Below are positions 8,212 to 17,526 of a stretch of 38,296 bases of DNA, one piece after another. A program made the position numbers and the translations under genes. The stretch comes from Spirochaetia bacterium (GTDB lineage Bacteria; Spirochaetota; Spirochaetia; Treponematales; Treponemataceae). Under the pieces are notes generated by a model. That model was given only the letters and a program-made list of their open reading frames with translations. It did no database searches and had not been told where the DNA came from. The stretch's first letter is position 1, and every line of letters begins with the position of its first letter. The stretch covers positions 1-38,296 of the forward strand of contig CAAGIR010000003.1 in assembly GCA_900769975.1 (NCBI GenBank), in the 5' to 3' direction.

Positions 8212-10374
8212 TTACAGATGTAAAACACGTTCTTTTATTTCCTGTGTGCGTCCCTGATTCCAATACTGAGTTCCAATATATCCGCAGGTTCGACGCGCAA
8301 CATTCATCGTGGTTTGGTCTGTATTTCCACACTGAGGACATTTCCAAATCAGTTTTCCTTCAGAATCTTCGATTACCTGAATTTCGCCAGTATATCCGCA
8401 TTTCTGGCAACAGTCTGATTTTGTGTTCAATTCCGCATACATGATGTTTTCATAAATATGTTTCAAAACTGCTATGACCGCAGGAATATTGTTTTCCATA
8501 TTTGGAACTTCAACATAACTAACAGCACCTCCTGGACTCAATTCCTGGAATTGACTTTCAAATGAAAGTTTTGTAAATGCATCCATTTGTTCTGTAACGT
8601 GAACGTGATAGCTGTTTGTGATGTAGTTTTTGTCTGTGACACCTGGAATTGTTCCAAAACGTCGTTTTAAACATTTTGCAAACTTGTAAGTTGTGCTTTC
8701 AAGTGGAGTTCCATATAAACTGAATGCAATTGTAGATTCTTCTTTCCATTTTGCACAAGCTTCGTTCATGTGTTTCATAATTTCGAGTGCAAAAGGTGTG
8801 GCTTCTGAATCTGTGTGAGGTTTACCTGTCATATAGCGTACACATTCGCAAAGCCCTGCATATCCCAGAGAAATTGTAGAATATCCGTTGAATAAAAGCT
8901 TGTCGATTTTTTCTCCCTTTTCCAGACGGGCAAGTGCACCATTCTGCCATAAAATTGGGGCAACATCACTTGGAGTACCCAAAAGTCTTTTATGACGCAA
9001 AAGCAACGCTCTGTGACAAATTTCCAGTCTTTCATCAAATATTTTCCAGAACATGTCTTTATCACCACCAGAAGAGCAAGCCACATCAACAAGATTAATT
9101 GTAACAACTCCCTGATTAAATCTTCCATAAAATTTAGGACGTCCTGTTTCATCACGATAAACTGTAAGGAAAGAACGGCAGCCCATACAAGGGTAACAAT
9201 TTCCTTCTTTTAGTTCGAACATTTTCTTTTCTGATATATAATCTGGAACGAGCCTTTTTGCTGTACATTTTGCGGCAAGTTCTGTCAAATAGAAATATTT
9301 TCCGTTTTCATCAATATTATCTGGTTCGAGAACGTAAATAAGTTTTGGGAATGCTGGAGTAACCCAATACCCTTCTTCATTTCGTACGCCTTTATATCGT
9401 TGCTTAAGAACTTCTGCAATAATAAGTGCAAGATCTGATTTTTCCTGTTCGTTTCGAGCTTCGTTTAAATACATAAATACTGTAACAAAAGGACTCTGAC
9501 CGTTTGTCGTCATCAAAGTTACAACCTGATATTGAATTGTCTGAACACCGCGCGTAATTTCATCGGCAAGGCGACGTTCTACAATTGTATCAAATTGTTC
9601 TTTTGTAAAAGTCACACCAGTTTCTTCAACAGTACGGTTTAATTCTTTTATAAGTTTTTTTCGGCTTACATCAACAAAAGGTGCTAAATGTGTAAGAGAA
9701 ATTGACTGTCCGCCATACTGACTTGATGCAACTTGTGCAATAATCTGTGTGGCAATGTTGCAGGCTGTAGAAAATGAATGTGGCGTATCAATTTTTGTTC
9801 CGCTGATAACTGTTCCGTTCTGGAGCATATCTTCGAGATTTACAAGATCACAGTTGTGCATGTGCTGTGCAAAATAATCAGCATCGTGGAAATGAATTAT
9901 TCCTTCGTTGTGGGCATTTACAATATCTTCGTCCAAAAGAAAACGTCGTGTAATGTCTTTGGACACTTCGCCAGCCATATAATCTCGCTGAACAGAAACG
10001 ACAGTGGCATTTTTGTTGGAATTTTCCTGTTTTACTTCCTCGTTTGCACATTCCAAAAGTGAAAGGATTTGTTTGTCTGTGGAATTTTGTTTTCGCATTA
10101 AAGCGTGACGATAACGGTATGTGATATAAACTCTGGCAATCTGAAAAGCTCCAATGCGCATAAGTTCTGTTTCAACTAAATCCTGAATAGCCTCTACATT
10201 AAGCTGAACTTTACTTGCGTAACATGCGTCTTTAACTTTTGCTGCAACAGCCTGAATATATGCTTCAGAAATACGGTCAACTTCTGGCACTGCAAGGTTT
10301 GCTTTTTCAATAGCATTTATGATTTTCTGTACATCAAAAACTGCTTCTTCCCCGTTTCGCTTGATAATCTTCAT
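8212..10374 (-). CDS. nrdD: Anaerobic (class III) ribonucleoside-triphosphate reductase NrdD
   Basis: A 720-residue oxygen-sensitive enzyme reducing ribonucleoside triphosphates to deoxyribonucleotides. An N-terminal ATP-cone (IKRNGEEAVFD, about 3-95) is followed by the glycyl radical enzyme barrel. A four-cysteine zinc site (CxxCG ... CPQCG) precedes the radical loop RRTCGYIGTQYW, whose glycine is about residue 698. I used the ATG at 10374, which has GGTGG upstream, rather than the in-frame ATG at 10389 that overlaps this ribosome-binding site. Its presence implies anaerobic DNA precursor synthesis. Probable NrdR boxes lie upstream, and nrdG follows. Confidence 0.93.
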   Translation of the reverse strand: MKIIKRNGEEAVFDVQKIINAIEKANLAVPEVDRISEAYIQAVAAKVKDACYASKVQLNVEAIQDLVETELMRIGAFQIARVYITYRYRHALMRKQNSTDKQILSLLECANEEVKQENSNKNATVVSVQRDYMAGEVSKDITRRFLLDEDIVNAHNEGIIHFHDADYFAQHMHNCDLVNLEDMLQNGTVISGTKIDTPHSFSTACNIATQIIAQVASSQYGGQSISLTHLAPFVDVSRKKLIKELNRTVEETGVTFTKEQFDTIVERRLADEITRGVQTIQYQVVTLMTTNGQSPFVTVFMYLNEARNEQEKSDLALIIAEVLKQRYKGVRNEEGYWVTPAFPKLIYVLEPDNIDENGKYFYLTELAAKCTAKRLVPDYISEKKMFELKEGNCYPCMGCRSFLTVYRDETGRPKFYGRFNQGVVTINLVDVACSSGGDKDMFWKIFDERLEICHRALLLRHKRLLGTPSDVAPILWQNGALARLEKGEKIDKLLFNGYSTISLGYAGLCECVRYMTGKPHTDSEATPFALEIMKHMNEACAKWKEESTIAFSLYGTPLESTTYKFAKCLKRRFGTIPGVTDKNYITNSYHVHVTEQMDAFTKLSFESQFQELSPGGAVSYVEVPNMENNIPAVIAVLKHIYENIMYAELNTKSDCCQKCGYTGEIQVIEDSEGKLIWKCPQCGNTDQTTMNVARRTCGYIGTQYWNQGRTQEIKERVLHL

Positions 10375-10398
10375 AATAATTCCACCCACAAATTTTAT

Positions 10399-10456
10399 TT
10401 TTTGTCAATAGTGTTTTTAAATAATTTTTTAGATAAAAAAACGCTATATCTAGTGT
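10399..10456 (-). promoter_or_regulatory. NrdR-box-like operator pair upstream of nrdDG
   Basis: ACGCTATATCTAGTGT (10441-10456) matches the published NrdR consensus ACACWATATATWGTGT at 14 of 16 positions. A second site ending at 10414 keeps the AATAGTGT half only. The two ends are 42 bp apart, close to four helical turns, which suits cooperative binding on one DNA face. No nrdR gene is in the window. The exact -35/-10 elements are not clear to me. Confidence 0.65.
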
Positions 10457-10531
10457 TTACTCATATACTTTAACAATGAATTATGTTTAAATCAATACTA
10501 AAGCATAAGATTTTAAAAAAATATTTATACC

Positions 10532-11101
10532 TTAAAATTTAAAGATAATTCCGACAATTGCACCAAGCACAAAAAACAACACAGGATGTATTTTTTTAAG
10601 CGGTTTTATCTGGAGCAAAATCAAAGTAATCACAGAAAAAATAATAAGGTTTGTATACGGCGTAAATGTGCCTGTTTCAGAAACAGAAAAAAGCGTAACT
10701 TTACATATTCCCAGAATGGCAATAGTGATAATAGCCGTAACTGCAGGTCTGATTGCACCGAACGCATCTTTTACATGACGGTTATCAGAAACTTTTGCAA
10801 AAAATGCCGCAATTATACAAATGATGATGATGCTGGGCAGAACAAGTCCGAGTGTGGAAATAATTCCGCCAAAAGGTCCAAGTGTTTCAATCCCTACGTA
10901 AGTTGCCATATTAATACCAAGAGGTCCTGGTGTAGATTCACTTACGGCAATCATGTTCGTAAGGTCTTCCATTGAAAACCAGCCTGTTTTTTGTGAAAGT
11001 TCCACCAGATATGGCAAAGTTGCAGGACCACCGCCCACAGCAAACAATCCTATTTTAAAAAATTCCCAAAAAAGTTGTAAAGCCAATTGCAGATTATTCA
11101 T
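10532..11101 (-). CDS. Chromate transporter family protein, short-chain half (second of a pair)
   Basis: A 189-residue membrane protein of the CHR family (chromate ion transporter, ChrA-like). Motifs FFKIGLFAVGGGPATLPYL and ESTPGPLGINMATYVG are the conserved N-terminal CHR signatures. About five to six hydrophobic segments follow. Short-chain CHR proteins are half-size and come in adjacent pairs that are believed to act together. The ATG overlaps the end of the preceding chr gene by 8 bp, indicating translational coupling. The true substrate in gut anaerobes is unknown; chromate is a family label only. Confidence 0.82.
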   Translation of the reverse strand: MNNLQLALQLFWEFFKIGLFAVGGGPATLPYLVELSQKTGWFSMEDLTNMIAVSESTPGPLGINMATYVGIETLGPFGGIISTLGLVLPSIIIICIIAAFFAKVSDNRHVKDAFGAIRPAVTAIITIAILGICKVTLFSVSETGTFTPYTNLIIFSVITLILLQIKPLKKIHPVLFFVLGAIVGIIFKF

Positions 11102-11738
11102 TTTTTGCCCCGCCCTCGTCCGTAATGGTTGATTTTTCCTGTTCCGTTACATTTAAATTTTCTGATACGTTTTGAAGTGCTTTTTTTTCATCATGTTTAT
11201 ATTTAATTTCATTAAAAACCACACCCACAACGGCCGCCATTATGACAAGAACGACTGTCGGTATTTTGGTAAAAAAGCCCAGAACTAAAACAGCCGCACA
11301 GATAATCCATGCAAAAGGCGTTTTAAGGCATTTTTTACCTAAATTAATAATTGTATCCAGTAACATCGCACAAACGACGCTTCGGACACCCATTAAAGCA
11401 TGTGCGAACCATTTATTAGACAAAAACATTTCAAAAAAGGCTGCAACAATAGAAATTACTAATATAGAAGGAGATATCATTCCTAATGTTGCAAAAATTC
11501 CACCGGCGATTTTTTCTTTTTTATAACCCACAAAAGTCGCCGTATTCACTGCAATAATTCCAGGAGTACACTGCCCTATAGCATAACAATCAAGAATTTC
11601 ATCTTCTGTAACCCATTTGCGTTTTTGAACAAGTTCACGTTCCAGCATTGGAAGCATGCTCAAGCCGCCTCCAAATGTCAATCCGCCTATCTTAAAAAAT
11701 GACCAATAAAGTTGAAGTAAGTTTTTAATACGTCCCAT
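11094..11738 (-). CDS. Chromate transporter family protein, short-chain half (first of a pair)
   Basis: A 214-residue CHR-family membrane protein. The signatures FFKIGGLTFGGGLSMLPML and GQCTPGIIAVNTATFVGY are clear. It ends in a hydrophilic Lys/Glu-rich tail (about 175-214) that its partner lacks, so the two halves are paralogous but not equivalent. The start codon is only 7 bp beyond the stop of the upstream receptor gene and has no obvious promoter or strong Shine-Dalgarno, so it seems to be read from the chemosensory operon. Whether the transporter is functionally linked to that operon is unknown. Confidence 0.82.
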   Translation of the reverse strand: MGRIKNLLQLYWSFFKIGGLTFGGGLSMLPMLERELVQKRKWVTEDEILDCYAIGQCTPGIIAVNTATFVGYKKEKIAGGIFATLGMISPSILVISIVAAFFEMFLSNKWFAHALMGVRSVVCAMLLDTIINLGKKCLKTPFAWIICAAVLVLGFFTKIPTVVLVIMAAVVGVVFNEIKYKHDEKKALQNVSENLNVTEQEKSTITDEGGAKNE

Positions 11739-11745
11739 AGGTGCA

Positions 11746-13530
11746 TTATTGTACTATCATTTTATGGAGATTTTCAAGATTATTTGCTGCTGTTTGCAAT
11801 TTTTTTGCCGTTTCGTTCATTGTGCCAGTTGAAGATGAAAAGTTTTCAATTCCTGCAGAAATCTGACGTACTGTCGTAACAATCTGATCAAATGCGGCTG
11901 ATTGCTGGTAAATGATTTCTTTAATCTGCACTGCCGATTCAACTGTAATTTCTGATGAACTTTGAATGTCTGAGAATTTTTCCTTTAATTTTTCAGACAA
12001 TTCAAGACCTTCCCGAATTTTTTCCGTTCCACTTTCAGATGTAATGATAAGGTTATCAGAAGAATGTTGAATTTCTGTAATTCGCTCTTTAATCTGTTCT
12101 ACTGAATTTGTAATTCCTGCAGCAAGACGGCGTACTTCATTTGCAACAATGTGGAAGTTTTTACCTAAATCTCCTGCACTGCTTGCTTCAAGTTCGGCAT
12201 TAAAAGCAATAATTCTTGTCTGGTCAGCAATATCATTGATGATTTTTACAATTTCCCAAATGCTGCCGATTTTTTCACCAAGTTCACGAATTCCTGCAAT
12301 TGTCGTTACGTTTGCGTCAGTAATTTCGTTCATTTTGTCAAGATTTGACTGCAAAGTTTCGAAACCAGACTGAACATTTTTTGCTGTATTTTCAGCTATT
12401 TCTGTAACGTCGCCAATTTTATCAACAATTCCTCTAGTCTGAGCATCTGTTTCTTCCATTGTGGCAAGAATTTCTTTTACACCAGTTGACTGTTCCAAAG
12501 ATGTAGTAGCCGTTGCCTGCGAAATTTCTGTTATGCTGTTTATAGGTGCAACCATCGTTTGTCCAATTTTTCTGATTTCATCAAAAATCGAACGGAACAA
12601 AAGCACAACTTTATTTACAAGATGCATATTATAAGCAACTTCGTTATCAAAATCTGTAGGCATTAAATCTACAGTGAAAATATCGTTCTTAATAATGTGC
12701 GTCATAGAATTCTGAAGAAGATTTGAAGACACAAGGATTGCAGACAGAAATGAATAAACAGAAAAACAACACATAATTATATTTGTCGCGAGAATAACTG
12801 CAATTCGTTCAAGCTGACCTTTAGTTATTCCAAACTGCAACATTCCTTCGTTTGTATATCCGATACCATTTACAGTTTCTACATTATTAAAATAATAAGC
12901 ATAGAAAATTATAAAGAACATTATCATACTCCAGATGACTGGAATGATACAGAAAGTAAAAAAGTTAGTATAATAAGACAAACCATAACATTTTCGTTTT
13001 TCAAGAATTGATTCATCTATTCCCTGGTTTACAAGTTCTTTTTCATAAACGGTACATATTTTTCTTACATAAGTTACGGTAAACAATCCTGCAATATATG
13101 AACCTAAAAAACATGCCATAAATGCTGCAATACTAATTAAGAAATTTACTTTCATATAAGCATAAAAGTATAAAAATAACAAAACAGAACAAATTACAAA
13201 ATAAAGAAAACATTCAATCTGCTTGATTGTTGAAATTAAATGAAGCCTTCTAAAAAGTTTTGTTCTTTGTTCTATATTAAATCCTTCTTTTTTCCATTTT
13301 TGAATTTCTTTTGAAGCTCTCCCTGTTATAAATAAATTTGTAATAGGAGAAACGGCAAATTCTGCAAGTAATACCAAAAATAAAACAGTAAGGATAAACG
13401 GATAATGTGTTTTTATTTGTATATTAGCTATAAAAATAGAGTAAAATAATAAGATAAAGCCCATTAAACAGTTTGAAGGGATACCTTTTATAAATACTTC
13501 AGTTGTTAATGATAGATTATTTTTCTTCAT
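11746..13530 (-). CDS. Six-TM receptor with MCP signalling domain (second copy)
   Basis: A 594-residue membrane protein. The N-terminal half has six hydrophobic helices (roughly residues 20-38, 44-62, 105-125, 131-152, 188-210 and 242-265) separated by short loops, with no periplasmic ligand-binding domain. The C-terminal half is a long coiled coil of the MCP signalling type (about 320-590). Its hairpin tip reads ADQTRIIAFNAELEASSAGD where ordinary chemoreceptors have QTNLLALNAAIEAARAGE. An in-frame TTG lies five codons upstream, but its GGAG is the ribosome-binding site for the ATG at 13530. It overlaps the upstream paralogue by 14 bp. It probably feeds the CheA hybrid of this operon; the stimulus is unknown. 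Confidence 0.85.
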   Translation of the reverse strand: MKKNNLSLTTEVFIKGIPSNCLMGFILLFYSIFIANIQIKTHYPFILTVLFLVLLAEFAVSPITNLFITGRASKEIQKWKKEGFNIEQRTKLFRRLHLISTIKQIECFLYFVICSVLLFLYFYAYMKVNFLISIAAFMACFLGSYIAGLFTVTYVRKICTVYEKELVNQGIDESILEKRKCYGLSYYTNFFTFCIIPVIWSMIMFFIIFYAYYFNNVETVNGIGYTNEGMLQFGITKGQLERIAVILATNIIMCCFSVYSFLSAILVSSNLLQNSMTHIIKNDIFTVDLMPTDFDNEVAYNMHLVNKVVLLFRSIFDEIRKIGQTMVAPINSITEISQATATTSLEQSTGVKEILATMEETDAQTRGIVDKIGDVTEIAENTAKNVQSGFETLQSNLDKMNEITDANVTTIAGIRELGEKIGSIWEIVKIINDIADQTRIIAFNAELEASSAGDLGKNFHIVANEVRRLAAGITNSVEQIKERITEIQHSSDNLIITSESGTEKIREGLELSEKLKEKFSDIQSSSEITVESAVQIKEIIYQQSAAFDQIVTTVRQISAGIENFSSSTGTMNETAKKLQTAANNLENLHKMIVQ

Positions 13531-15505
13531 AAGTGCTGTCTCCAATATTTTCCATTGAGTTTATGTTTGCTTTGAAAAAGTCATCCTCCGATAAGGCTGA
13601 TGTTCCTGTTTCAATTGATGTATCTAAATTTGTTTCCGTTTCCATAACTGTATTCGTAGAGTTTTCCCAGTTATCCGATAAAGGAACAGACTGCGATTCC
13701 TGCTGGCTTTCACTTGCAAAAGCATCTTTTTGAGATGTATCTTCTTCTGCCTGAATCTTTTTAAGCTGCTCTGAAACGGTACATAAATTTTCTGCTGACT
13801 GACTGATTGTCTGAGTTGAAACAGAGAAGTTTTCTGCCGCCTGAGAAATTTGACGCAAAGTTACTACAATTTGTTCAAAAGAAGAAGTCTGCTGTTCGAT
13901 GATTTTCTTAATTTCTTCTGATGCACTGTCCGTTGTCTGAGAAGAATCACGCAAATCTTCAAAACTGTTGTAAAGTTGTTTTATGATTGTACTTCCGTCA
14001 TTAATTTTTTTACTTCCGTTTTGAGAAGATAAAAGAAGATTTTCAGATGAATGCTGGATTTCTACAATTCTTTCGCGAATTTCGTTTGTTGATTGAATTG
14101 TATTATTTGTAAGGCGTCGAATTTCATCTGCAACAAGTTTAAAGTTTTCACCAATTTCGCCTGCACGACTTGCTTCCAGTTCTGCATTAAAAGCAATGAT
14201 ATTCGTCTGGTCTGCAATAGAATTAATGATGCTTGCAATATCAGAAATACCAGAGATTTTTTCGCTTAAAACTTTTATTCCTTCTACTGTAACATCATTT
14301 GCCTGCTGGATTTCGTCAATTTTTGACATATTTTCTTTTAAGATTTCAAAACCGTCATTAATATCATTTGTATTGCGTTTTGCAACAATAGAAACTTCGT
14401 TGATTTTTTCGGAAATATTTTTTGCAAGGGTGTCCGAATCTTCCATTGCAGTTAAAAGTTCCTTTATTCCTGATGACTGTTCGAGGGAAGTAACAGCTGT
14501 TTCTTTTGAAATTACGGAAAGTTCGTTGCTTGCCCCTACTACATCCATACTGATTTTTGTACTTTCCTTTAAGATTTTCTGCAGCAAGCTTAAAATTTCT
14601 GCAATAAGATAAACGTTGTACATAAATTCATTTGATAAATCTGTAGGTGCCGGTGTAACTTTATGCAGATTTTCGTTATTCATTGCTTCAAGAGTTTTTT
14701 TCATGGTTTTAATGGAAGTCATCATTCGTTTAAAAACCATATTTGATAGTACTGTATAAAAAATTATATTGATTATAGTTACGCCTATCATTTGCTTCAT
14801 AATTAATTCTTTTGGAATATATGCTACAAGACCTCGCCAGACAATCAAAAAATAAAAGGTATTTGTAAGAATAATTGGTCCAAAAATATGTAACGTTGTT
14901 ATGATTGTGGAACTGATTCCAAAAGAATGATTGCGTTCTACTTCTGATTCAATAATACCCTTTTCTACTACTTTTGCAGCATGTTTTGAACAAACTTTTT
15001 GAGTTTGGCTGATACTTAGAACACAACCACCATAACTTCCAAGAAAAATAGATGCTAAAATCATGATAATGTTTTCTTTATCAAAATTAAAACTAACATA
15101 CAAAAACCAGAGCCACATAGATCCACCAATCATCATAAACAAGAAAACTTCAAGTCCTATTTTTGCAGGAGATGCCATGAGTTGTTTCATAAGTTTTGTT
15201 CTTTCTGAGATATTTGAATCATAATCATAAAATGCTTCCAAATCATCGGAAATAGATTGAGTAATCATTTTGTTGGAAATTGGAGCTGCAATAAACTGTA
15301 AAATCAACATCCAGATTACGGCACTTAATGTCACTGGCATAATCAAATTTGTTGGAATTTTTGCTGTCACCAGAGAATACAAAACTATAAGTAATCCCGT
15401 GACAATGTTTGCGATTATTCCAGCATCATAAATTTCTTTTTCCAGCGTTTCTCTCTTTAGTTCCGTTTTTTCTTTCTTTTTCATTATTTTTTTTAAGTCA
15501 GCCAT
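13517..15505 (-). CDS. Six-TM receptor with MCP signalling domain (first copy)
   Basis: A 662-residue paralogue of the following gene. The N-terminal region carries about six TM helices in two groups of three, linked by a cytoplasmic loop with the shared ISERTKLMKQLMASPAK-like stretch. The signalling coiled coil (about 330-600) has the tip ADQTNIIAFNAELEASRAGE followed by FKLVADEIRRLTNN. Unlike its neighbour it ends in a 70-residue Ser/Glu-rich, probably disordered tail (about 590-662), which might act as a flexible tether for CheR or CheB. It lies 44 bp after the cyclase gene. The receptor family is not named in anything I know; a membrane or intracellular cue is likely given the absence of a periplasmic domain. 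Confidence 0.85.
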   Translation of the reverse strand: MADLKKIMKKKEKTELKRETLEKEIYDAGIIANIVTGLLIVLYSLVTAKIPTNLIMPVTLSAVIWMLILQFIAAPISNKMITQSISDDLEAFYDYDSNISERTKLMKQLMASPAKIGLEVFLFMMIGGSMWLWFLYVSFNFDKENIIMILASIFLGSYGGCVLSISQTQKVCSKHAAKVVEKGIIESEVERNHSFGISSTIITTLHIFGPIILTNTFYFLIVWRGLVAYIPKELIMKQMIGVTIINIIFYTVLSNMVFKRMMTSIKTMKKTLEAMNNENLHKVTPAPTDLSNEFMYNVYLIAEILSLLQKILKESTKISMDVVGASNELSVISKETAVTSLEQSSGIKELLTAMEDSDTLAKNISEKINEVSIVAKRNTNDINDGFEILKENMSKIDEIQQANDVTVEGIKVLSEKISGISDIASIINSIADQTNIIAFNAELEASRAGEIGENFKLVADEIRRLTNNTIQSTNEIRERIVEIQHSSENLLLSSQNGSKKINDGSTIIKQLYNSFEDLRDSSQTTDSASEEIKKIIEQQTSSFEQIVVTLRQISQAAENFSVSTQTISQSAENLCTVSEQLKKIQAEEDTSQKDAFASESQQESQSVPLSDNWENSTNTVMETETNLDTSIETGTSALSEDDFFKANINSMENIGDSTYEEK

Positions 15506-15549
15506 TAATTTCGCCTCCTGTTTATTATTTTCGTTTATAGTTTGTAAGT

Positions 15550-17526
15550 TTATTTACTTGTTAGGGCAATTGCACCATTCCAATCTGATGGTGGATTTTT
15601 GATAAATTCTTGGCAGCGTTCTATCATCAATCTGGAAGCTTTATCAGTTGGAACAATTTGATTTGCATTTTTAAAATAATCCAAAGCAAGTGTCCATGCA
15701 CCATTCAAATAAAGGGACAAACCTTTTTCATAATTATTTGTAAATTCTTTATCCAAAGGTTTTTCGTCTACCCTATATACCTGCACACCAAGATTTTTAC
15801 CTTTTACGCGAACTTTATCAAGTAAAAGACAGTTCATTTCATCAGAAATTTCATCATAAATTGCCTGAGAAATCATAATTCTTGCACCATAAGATTTTGT
15901 AAGTCCTTCTATTCGTGATGTAAGATTTACTGAATCGCCAATTACTGTGTAGTCGGTTTTATCATTACAACCAATGTTTCCTACAATCATTTCACCCTGG
16001 TGAATTCCTATTCCTATGTCAAGATTCATTCCAGAAGGAAATGTCAAAAGTGATGTATCAATTTCTGCAAGCGTTCTGTTCATTTCAAGTGCGGCATCTA
16101 CTGCTCGCTGTGCGTTATCTACATAACTGATTGGCGCACCAAACAAAGCCATAATTGCATCCCCGATAAATTTATCTATGGCACCTCCATGACGGCGGAT
16201 AATTTCTACCATCTGTGTAAAATATCCGTTTAAAAATGATACTACATTTTCCGGCTGGTTAATTTCACTTATTGTCGTAAAGTTTCTGATGTCACAAATC
16301 ATAACTGCAACTTTGCGTTTTTCGTTGTTTGCATTTTCGTTTGGAGTGTCATAATTATTGAGCAAATCTTCAATAATTTCTTCTGGAACGAATTTTGAAA
16401 AAGTTGAACGAAGACGCTGTTCCGAAACTGTAACACGCCTGTGGATTATTGTCTGCATAAGCATAAAACTTGTTTTTTCTGCAAAAAACTGTACAGCAGA
16501 TGAAGTGCGCTCATCGAAAAACTTAGTTTTATTTGACGCAATGTGAATTGTTCCCAGAAAATCAACTGCATCAATAGGATAAACTGCATACGAGGCATAT
16601 TCATAATCTTTTTCTTCTGAGGCGGCATCTTCCTGTGGAATAATCCAGTCCAGATTTAAGTGCGAATAATCTATAACTTCCTGCACATTTTCATTATTTT
16701 CATAATCTGCCTTACAAACATTTAAAAAATCTTCCTGAATTTGCGGATTTTTGTTTTCTATTCCAGCGGTGTAAATAAGGGCTGTTGCATCATGAATGAT
16801 AATTGCTACGGCATCATATTTACAGATTTTAAGTAAAAGTTTAAGTGCATTTTCTATAAATTCGTCTAAATCTGAAGAATGGCGGTTTAATTCAAAAATC
16901 TGGCGCATCATATTATAATAGAAGTAACTTTTTTCCATTGCGTCTACGGCACACAAAGTGTAAAGTCTGTTTGTGTCTTTTGAATTATTGCATTTCTGTT
17001 CAATCAGCTGATTTACGACGTCTTTTTCATCGGTGAATTTTTTCTGTATCAGATAATCCTGCGTATAAGTTTTTACTTTTTTTACAAGTTCTTCTACATT
17101 TTCTGAAGATAAAGCAAATACATCTGTGACATTGCTCGTATCATCCCAAAACGATTCTGCATTTTCTTCTGCTGAAACAACGATAATTGGCAAAGATGAT
17201 ATGTTCATTCCGTCACGAATTATAGAGGCAAGTTTATACGCATCAATTGAAGGCAAAAGTCTGTCAAGAATAAGGCAGGAAATCTGTTTTGTAATGACTG
17301 CATTCAATACATCGTAACCATCTTTTACAATTTCCACAGAAAAACCTGCATGTTTAAGTGCTACTTGAATGACTTTTCCAAGTAATCCTGATTTTTCGGC
17401 AATAAGAACTATATTTTGTTGAGAATCCTGAACTTTTTTCGGCAAATTATCTTTTGGTAAATTATCTTTTGGCAAAATTTCATTATTTTGAATATTTTTC
17501 TGCTGATTTAGTGCGTCGTTTTCCAT
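15550..17526 (-). CDS. Receiver-GAF-class III adenylate cyclase
   Basis: A 658-residue soluble signalling enzyme. Order: N-terminal tail with three copies of an LPKDN-like unit (19-30), receiver-like domain (about 38-155, phosphoacceptor candidate D88), GAF-like domain (about 205-360), linker helix, class III cyclase domain (405-590) and a short C-terminal helical, TPR-like segment. Catalytic residues are complete: metal-binding D412 and D456, adenine-selecting K452 and T527 (class IIIb pattern), N534 and R538. The product should be cAMP. The receiver is atypical: the CheY acidic pair is A43/E44 and the conserved lysine is replaced near S140. Its ATG overlaps the CheA-hybrid stop by one base (TAATG), so production of the two is coupled. 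Confidence 0.9.
   Translation of the reverse strand: MENDALNQQKNIQNNEILPKDNLPKDNLPKKVQDSQQNIVLIAEKSGLLGKVIQVALKHAGFSVEIVKDGYDVLNAVITKQISCLILDRLLPSIDAYKLASIIRDGMNISSLPIIVVSAEENAESFWDDTSNVTDVFALSSENVEELVKKVKTYTQDYLIQKKFTDEKDVVNQLIEQKCNNSKDTNRLYTLCAVDAMEKSYFYYNMMRQIFELNRHSSDLDEFIENALKLLLKICKYDAVAIIIHDATALIYTAGIENKNPQIQEDFLNVCKADYENNENVQEVIDYSHLNLDWIIPQEDAASEEKDYEYASYAVYPIDAVDFLGTIHIASNKTKFFDERTSSAVQFFAEKTSFMLMQTIIHRRVTVSEQRLRSTFSKFVPEEIIEDLLNNYDTPNENANNEKRKVAVMICDIRNFTTISEINQPENVVSFLNGYFTQMVEIIRRHGGAIDKFIGDAIMALFGAPISYVDNAQRAVDAALEMNRTLAEIDTSLLTFPSGMNLDIGIGIHQGEMIVGNIGCNDKTDYTVIGDSVNLTSRIEGLTKSYGARIMISQAIYDEISDEMNCLLLDKVRVKGKNLGVQVYRVDEKPLDKEFTNNYEKGLSLYLNGAWTLALDYFKNANQIVPTDKASRLMIERCQEFIKNPPSDWNGAIALTSK

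Noticed and set aside
13531..13545. TTG start giving five extra residues for the second receptor
   Set aside because: The GGAG within this stretch is the ribosome-binding site of the ATG at 13530.
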